This document shows, piece after piece, positions 49,115-51,575 of a stretch of DNA of 51,575 bases. Within the stretch, counting starts at the first letter, position 1. Every line of letters begins with the position of its first letter. A model generated the notes under the pieces. It saw only the letters and a list, made by a program, of their open reading frames with translations, was not told the DNA's origin and ran no database searches. Location of the stretch: the NCBI GenBank assembly GCA_964466745.1, contig CAYXOX010000007.1, positions 1-51,575 of the forward strand. Reading direction: 5' to 3'. The stretch is from CAYXOX01 sp964466745 (GTDB lineage: Bacteria; Pseudomonadota; Alphaproteobacteria; Rhodobacterales; Rhodobacteraceae). A program made the translations under genes and the position numbers.

Positions 49115-49666
49115 TTCCTTTCGCGTCTCCCGGCGTGCTGAGTTCGTCGAGGCATAGAGCGTTTATCCTGGCACGCCGCAAGCGATTGCACGGCCTTCCG
49201 CGAACACCGTCACCTTCCGGACGCGGGCGCGACGTTGGCCGGCGCGCTCCGAACCCCGTGTTTGCACGCGCGTATGCCTTTCAGCCCGAGCCCCGTGCCC
49301 GTGCCGTCTGCCCGCCGGGTCAGGGTGCCGCTGCGCGCTGCCGGGGTTGCCCGGCCGGCTGCCGGTGCCGCAGGGCGCGACACCGCAGCTCCAGGCGAGT
49401 CGTCGGGGTCCTGGCCCGGCGCCGGTGCGGCATGGCCCTCCATCTCGTGCGGCCCTCTTCATGTGCATGCCCCGCGCCTCGGTGCCAGCGGCGTGACGGG
49501 CGAGCTGGGCTATCCCTTCGGACAGCGCCACCCCCCGATCGGAGCGCGCACCTGACCGCTTGCCGGTCCCGCCAAGCCGGTTGCCCCGGCGGCCCATCCC
49601 GCCGCGCGCACGCAGCCGGGCGGGGGCTCTGGCACAAGGTCTCCAACGAAATTCGGAGATCCTGCC
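49115..49666. other. Long intergenic region upstream of algD
   Basis: 552 bases without a convincing gene. Open frames here have no ribosome binding site and low-complexity Pro/Arg/Ala content. It contains copy 4 of the conserved inverted repeat at 49509 and, near its end, the algD Shine-Dalgarno (GGAG about 12 bases before ATG). The size suggests a regulated promoter, as at Pseudomonas algD. Confidence 0.6.
49509..49526. promoter_or_regulatory. Inverted repeat (copy 4) upstream of algD
   Basis: GCTATCC-CTTC-GGACAGC: its own arms pair with one mismatch, and it matches the perfect copy at 42489 in 14 of 18 positions. It ends 140 bases before the algD start. Confidence 0.65.
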
Positions 49667-51055
49667 ATGCTGCACCAGACTGGAACCCACGCCTTTCAAC
49701 CGCAATCGCGCGTCGTCGCGCGGCCCTCCGTTTCGATCGTGGGGCTCGGCTATGTCGGGGCGGTTTCCACCGCCTGTCTCGCCGGGTTGGGTCACCGGGT
49801 GATCGGGGTGGATCTCGACCCGGTGAAGGTCGAGGCCATCGCCGCGGGGCGCGCGCCGATCCACGAGAAGGATCTGGACCGGCTGCTTGCGGAAGGCGTC
49901 GCCCAGGGGCTGATCGGGGCGACCGGGGATCTCGCCGCGGCGGTGGCGGAAACCGACATCACCTTCGTTTCGGTCGGCACCCCCACCGCCGAGGACGGCG
50001 GCTGCGACGACCGCTACATCCGCGCGGCCGCGCGCTCCATCGGCGAGGGGCTGGCCCGCAAGGGCGCCTTCCATGTCGTCGTCATGCGTTGCTCGATCCC
50101 GCCGGGAACGACGCTGGACGTCATGGTGCCCGAGATCGAGACGGCCTCCGGGCTGAAGGCCGGCACCGATTTCGGCGTCTGTTTCAACCCCGAGTTCCTG
50201 CGCGAGGGCGTGGCTGTCGAGGATTTCCACAACCCGCCGAAGACGGTGATCGGCGCAACCGACGAGGCCACCGCGGATCTGATGCGCTTGCTCTATGCCG
50301 ATGTCGACCCCGATCCGGTCGTCACCTCCATCGAGGTGGCCGAGATGGTCAAATACGTCGACAACGTCTGGCACGCGACGAAGGTGACCTTCGCCAACGA
50401 GGTGGGCCGGCTGTGCAAGCCGCTGGGTGTCGACAGCCACGAGGTGATGGACATCTTCGTGCGCGACACCAAGCTCAACCTCTCGCCCTACTATCTCAGG
50501 CCCGGCTTCGCCTACGGCGGCTCATGCCTGCCCAAGGAGGTGCGGGCCGTCACCCATATCGCCGGGCAGCTGGGCGTGGAGTTGCCGCTGATCGGTGCTC
50601 TGGAGCGTTCGAACGCGGCACAGATCGCCGAGGCGGCGCGGCTCGTCCTTGCGACCGGCGCACGGCGTGTCGCGGTGCTGGGGCTGGCCTTCAAGCCCGG
50701 CACAGACGATCTGCGCGAAAGCCCGATCCTCGAGGTCATGGCCGAGCTGATCGAGCGGGGGGTCGAGATCGCGGCCCATGATCCCGCGATCACGGCTGGC
50801 ACCCGGATCGAGGCGCAACTGGCCTATGTCGCCCATGCCTCGCGGGGGCTTGGCCAACTCGCCAGCGGTCTGCGCGGGATGCTGGTCGCCGATGGCGCCC
50901 AGGCCGTCGCCCAGGCCGATGCGGTGATCGTCACCCACGCGCACCCCGAGTACCGCGCCCTTGCGGCATCGACCGAAAAGCCGGTCGTCGACGTGGCACG
51001 CCTGTGGAGATCGCGGTCCGACCAGCCCGGAAACCTGTGCGGAATCGGTTGGTAG
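49667..51055 (+). CDS. algD: GDP-mannose 6-dehydrogenase (AlgD type)
   Basis: It oxidises GDP-mannose to GDP-mannuronate, the committed precursor of alginate-like polymers. The 462-residue protein has an N-terminal extension of about 20 residues, then the NAD Rossmann motif VGLGYVGAVS, SVGTPT, NPEFLREG, the central EMVKYVDNVWHATKVTFANE helix typical of GDP-mannose dehydrogenase, the catalytic Cys287 in YGGSCLPKE and LGLAFKPGTDDLRESP. The central helix and the FxYGGSCLPKE region favour GDP-mannose over UDP-glucose dehydrogenase. It stands apart from the other genes behind a 552-base upstream region carrying the shared operator. A small RTX-like gene follows after 28 bases. Confidence 0.9.
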   Translation: MLHQTGTHAFQPQSRVVARPSVSIVGLGYVGAVSTACLAGLGHRVIGVDLDPVKVEAIAAGRAPIHEKDLDRLLAEGVAQGLIGATGDLAAAVAETDITFVSVGTPTAEDGGCDDRYIRAAARSIGEGLARKGAFHVVVMRCSIPPGTTLDVMVPEIETASGLKAGTDFGVCFNPEFLREGVAVEDFHNPPKTVIGATDEATADLMRLLYADVDPDPVVTSIEVAEMVKYVDNVWHATKVTFANEVGRLCKPLGVDSHEVMDIFVRDTKLNLSPYYLRPGFAYGGSCLPKEVRAVTHIAGQLGVELPLIGALERSNAAQIAEAARLVLATGARRVAVLGLAFKPGTDDLRESPILEVMAELIERGVEIAAHDPAITAGTRIEAQLAYVAHASRGLGQLASGLRGMLVADGAQAVAQADAVIVTHAHPEYRALAASTEKPVVDVARLWRSRSDQPGNLCGIGW

Positions 51056-51083
51056 ACGATGCGCGGAATCCCCCTGAAAAATC

Positions 51084-51455
51084 ATGAAAACAATGAGTAA
51101 CACAGCAATCATGACGCCCGCCACGGGCACGTCCGAAGCCGACAACCTGTCGGGAACGTATCGCCCGGAGATCCTGTCGGGCGGGCAGGGCAACGACGCG
51201 ATCGACGGCAGCACCGACGTCATCACCGACTTCGTCCATTCCGCGAACGAGCGGGACGAAGTCGATCTGCGCGTGCTCGGTCTTGCGAGCAAGCCCAAGG
51301 ATGCCCGGGACTGGATCAAGGCGAACGTCGCCATCACCGAGGACGGCGACGTGACCGTTGATCTCGGCGGCTCCCTGCTCGTCTTCGAGTCGCGCGGTGC
51401 CGAGGAAGCCAACGCTCTCTTCGCGGACGTCATCGACGGGCTCGTGCTCATCTGA
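51084..51455 (+). CDS. Small RTX-like secreted protein fragment
   Basis: A 123-residue protein resembling the C-terminal end of hemolysin-type calcium-binding (RTX) proteins. It has one nonapeptide-like LSGGQGNDAIDG, then at once the post-repeat segment TDVITDFVHSANERDEVDLRVLG and a C-terminal tail (VDGSLLVFES-like DLGGSLLVFESRG, DVIDGLVLI) such as type I secretion substrates carry. Normal RTX proteins have many repeats, so this is either a miniature protein or a remnant after internal deletion. The end is similar to the tails of RTX mannuronan epimerases, alginate lyases and serralysins. The ATG at 51093 is an alternative start; the ribosome binding site is weak. Confidence 0.6.
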   Translation: MKTMSNTAIMTPATGTSEADNLSGTYRPEILSGGQGNDAIDGSTDVITDFVHSANERDEVDLRVLGLASKPKDARDWIKANVAITEDGDVTVDLGGSLLVFESRGAEEANALFADVIDGLVLI

Positions 51456-51474
51456 TCGCCACGCCGCACCCAAA

Positions 51475-51512
51475 GGGCCGGCGCGCGGAACCTCGATCCT
51501 GCGCGCCGGCCC
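51475..51512. terminator. Long perfect hairpin after the RTX-like gene
   Basis: A 12-bp perfect inverted repeat GGGCCGGCGCGC / GCGCGCCGGCCC with a 14-base loop, 20 bases after the stop codon. There is no T-run, so it is probably a rho-assisted terminator or processing site. The last 63 bases of the window have no assignable feature. Confidence 0.6.
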
Positions 51513-51575
51513 GCCCCAGGCCGGGGTGCGGAAGGTCTTGCTCTCGCCGGCGACACGCTGCCCGTCGAGCTCCAA

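Noticed and set aside
49115..49666. Open frame of about 106 codons in the algD upstream region
   Set aside because: No ribosome binding site, Pro/Ala/Arg-rich composition and overlap with the operator copy at 49509 argue for non-coding sequence.
1..51575. tRNA genes, rRNA genes, CRISPR arrays, insertion sequences, prophage genes
   Set aside because: I looked for tRNA T-loop patterns, regularly spaced repeats, transposase and integrase motifs and saw none that hold up.

Overview
The window is about 51.6 kb of very GC-rich DNA. It carries single-copy bacterial housekeeping genes (ligA, recG, hisI, gluQ, trmFO, rplM-rpsI, metA). Gene content, the acetyl-type MetA and frequent 4-base gene overlaps suggest an alphaproteobacterium, most likely in or near the Rhodobacterales; no database search was possible. 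Three runs of exactly 10 N (7411, 24201, 33929) mark contig joins inside genes. In each case the reading frame can be rebuilt by eye.

1-16.5 kb, minus strand: a catabolic gene set. From 5' to 3' it encodes hydantoinase/oxoprolinase-type HyuA and HyuB, a creatininase-like hydrolase, malonyl-CoA synthetase, malonyl-CoA decarboxylase, an amidase, an isochorismatase-like hydrolase, a three-subunit molybdenum hydroxylase, and a BMP-type ABC importer whose permeases would lie off the left edge. Together these look like import and oxidation of a cyclic amide, ring opening, and conversion of released malonate to acetyl-CoA, as in oxidative uracil/barbiturate breakdown.

16.5-36.1 kb: mostly housekeeping. 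ligA-recG; a 40-residue membrane protein after an AT-rich leader; an IscU-like scaffold gene divergent from hisI; trmFO-gluQ; an outer-membrane barrel candidate divergent from a thioesterase gene; rplM-rpsI; two sulfotransferase-like genes; an overlapping metA-hydrolase-ppk2-tetR unit; and a sulfur-linked module in which an ArsR-rhodanese fusion regulator diverges from an MFS transporter and a DsrE-like protein.

36.3-51.5 kb: an alginate-like exopolysaccharide locus with Alg8-like synthase, Alg44-like co-polymerase, phosphomannomutase (AlgC), GDP-mannose pyrophosphorylase (AlgA) and GDP-mannose 6-dehydrogenase (AlgD). Embedded in it is a signalling operon: a FIST-domain protein (the family of the nitric-oxide sensor NosP), an H-NOX haem protein, a large hybrid histidine kinase and a LuxR-type response regulator. 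An 18-bp inverted repeat (CCTATCC-N4-GGATAGG and variants) lies upstream of alg44-alg8, between algC and algA, upstream of the FIST gene and upstream of algD. The simplest reading is a nitric-oxide-responsive regulon controlling polymannuronate synthesis. This is the most unusual content of the window.
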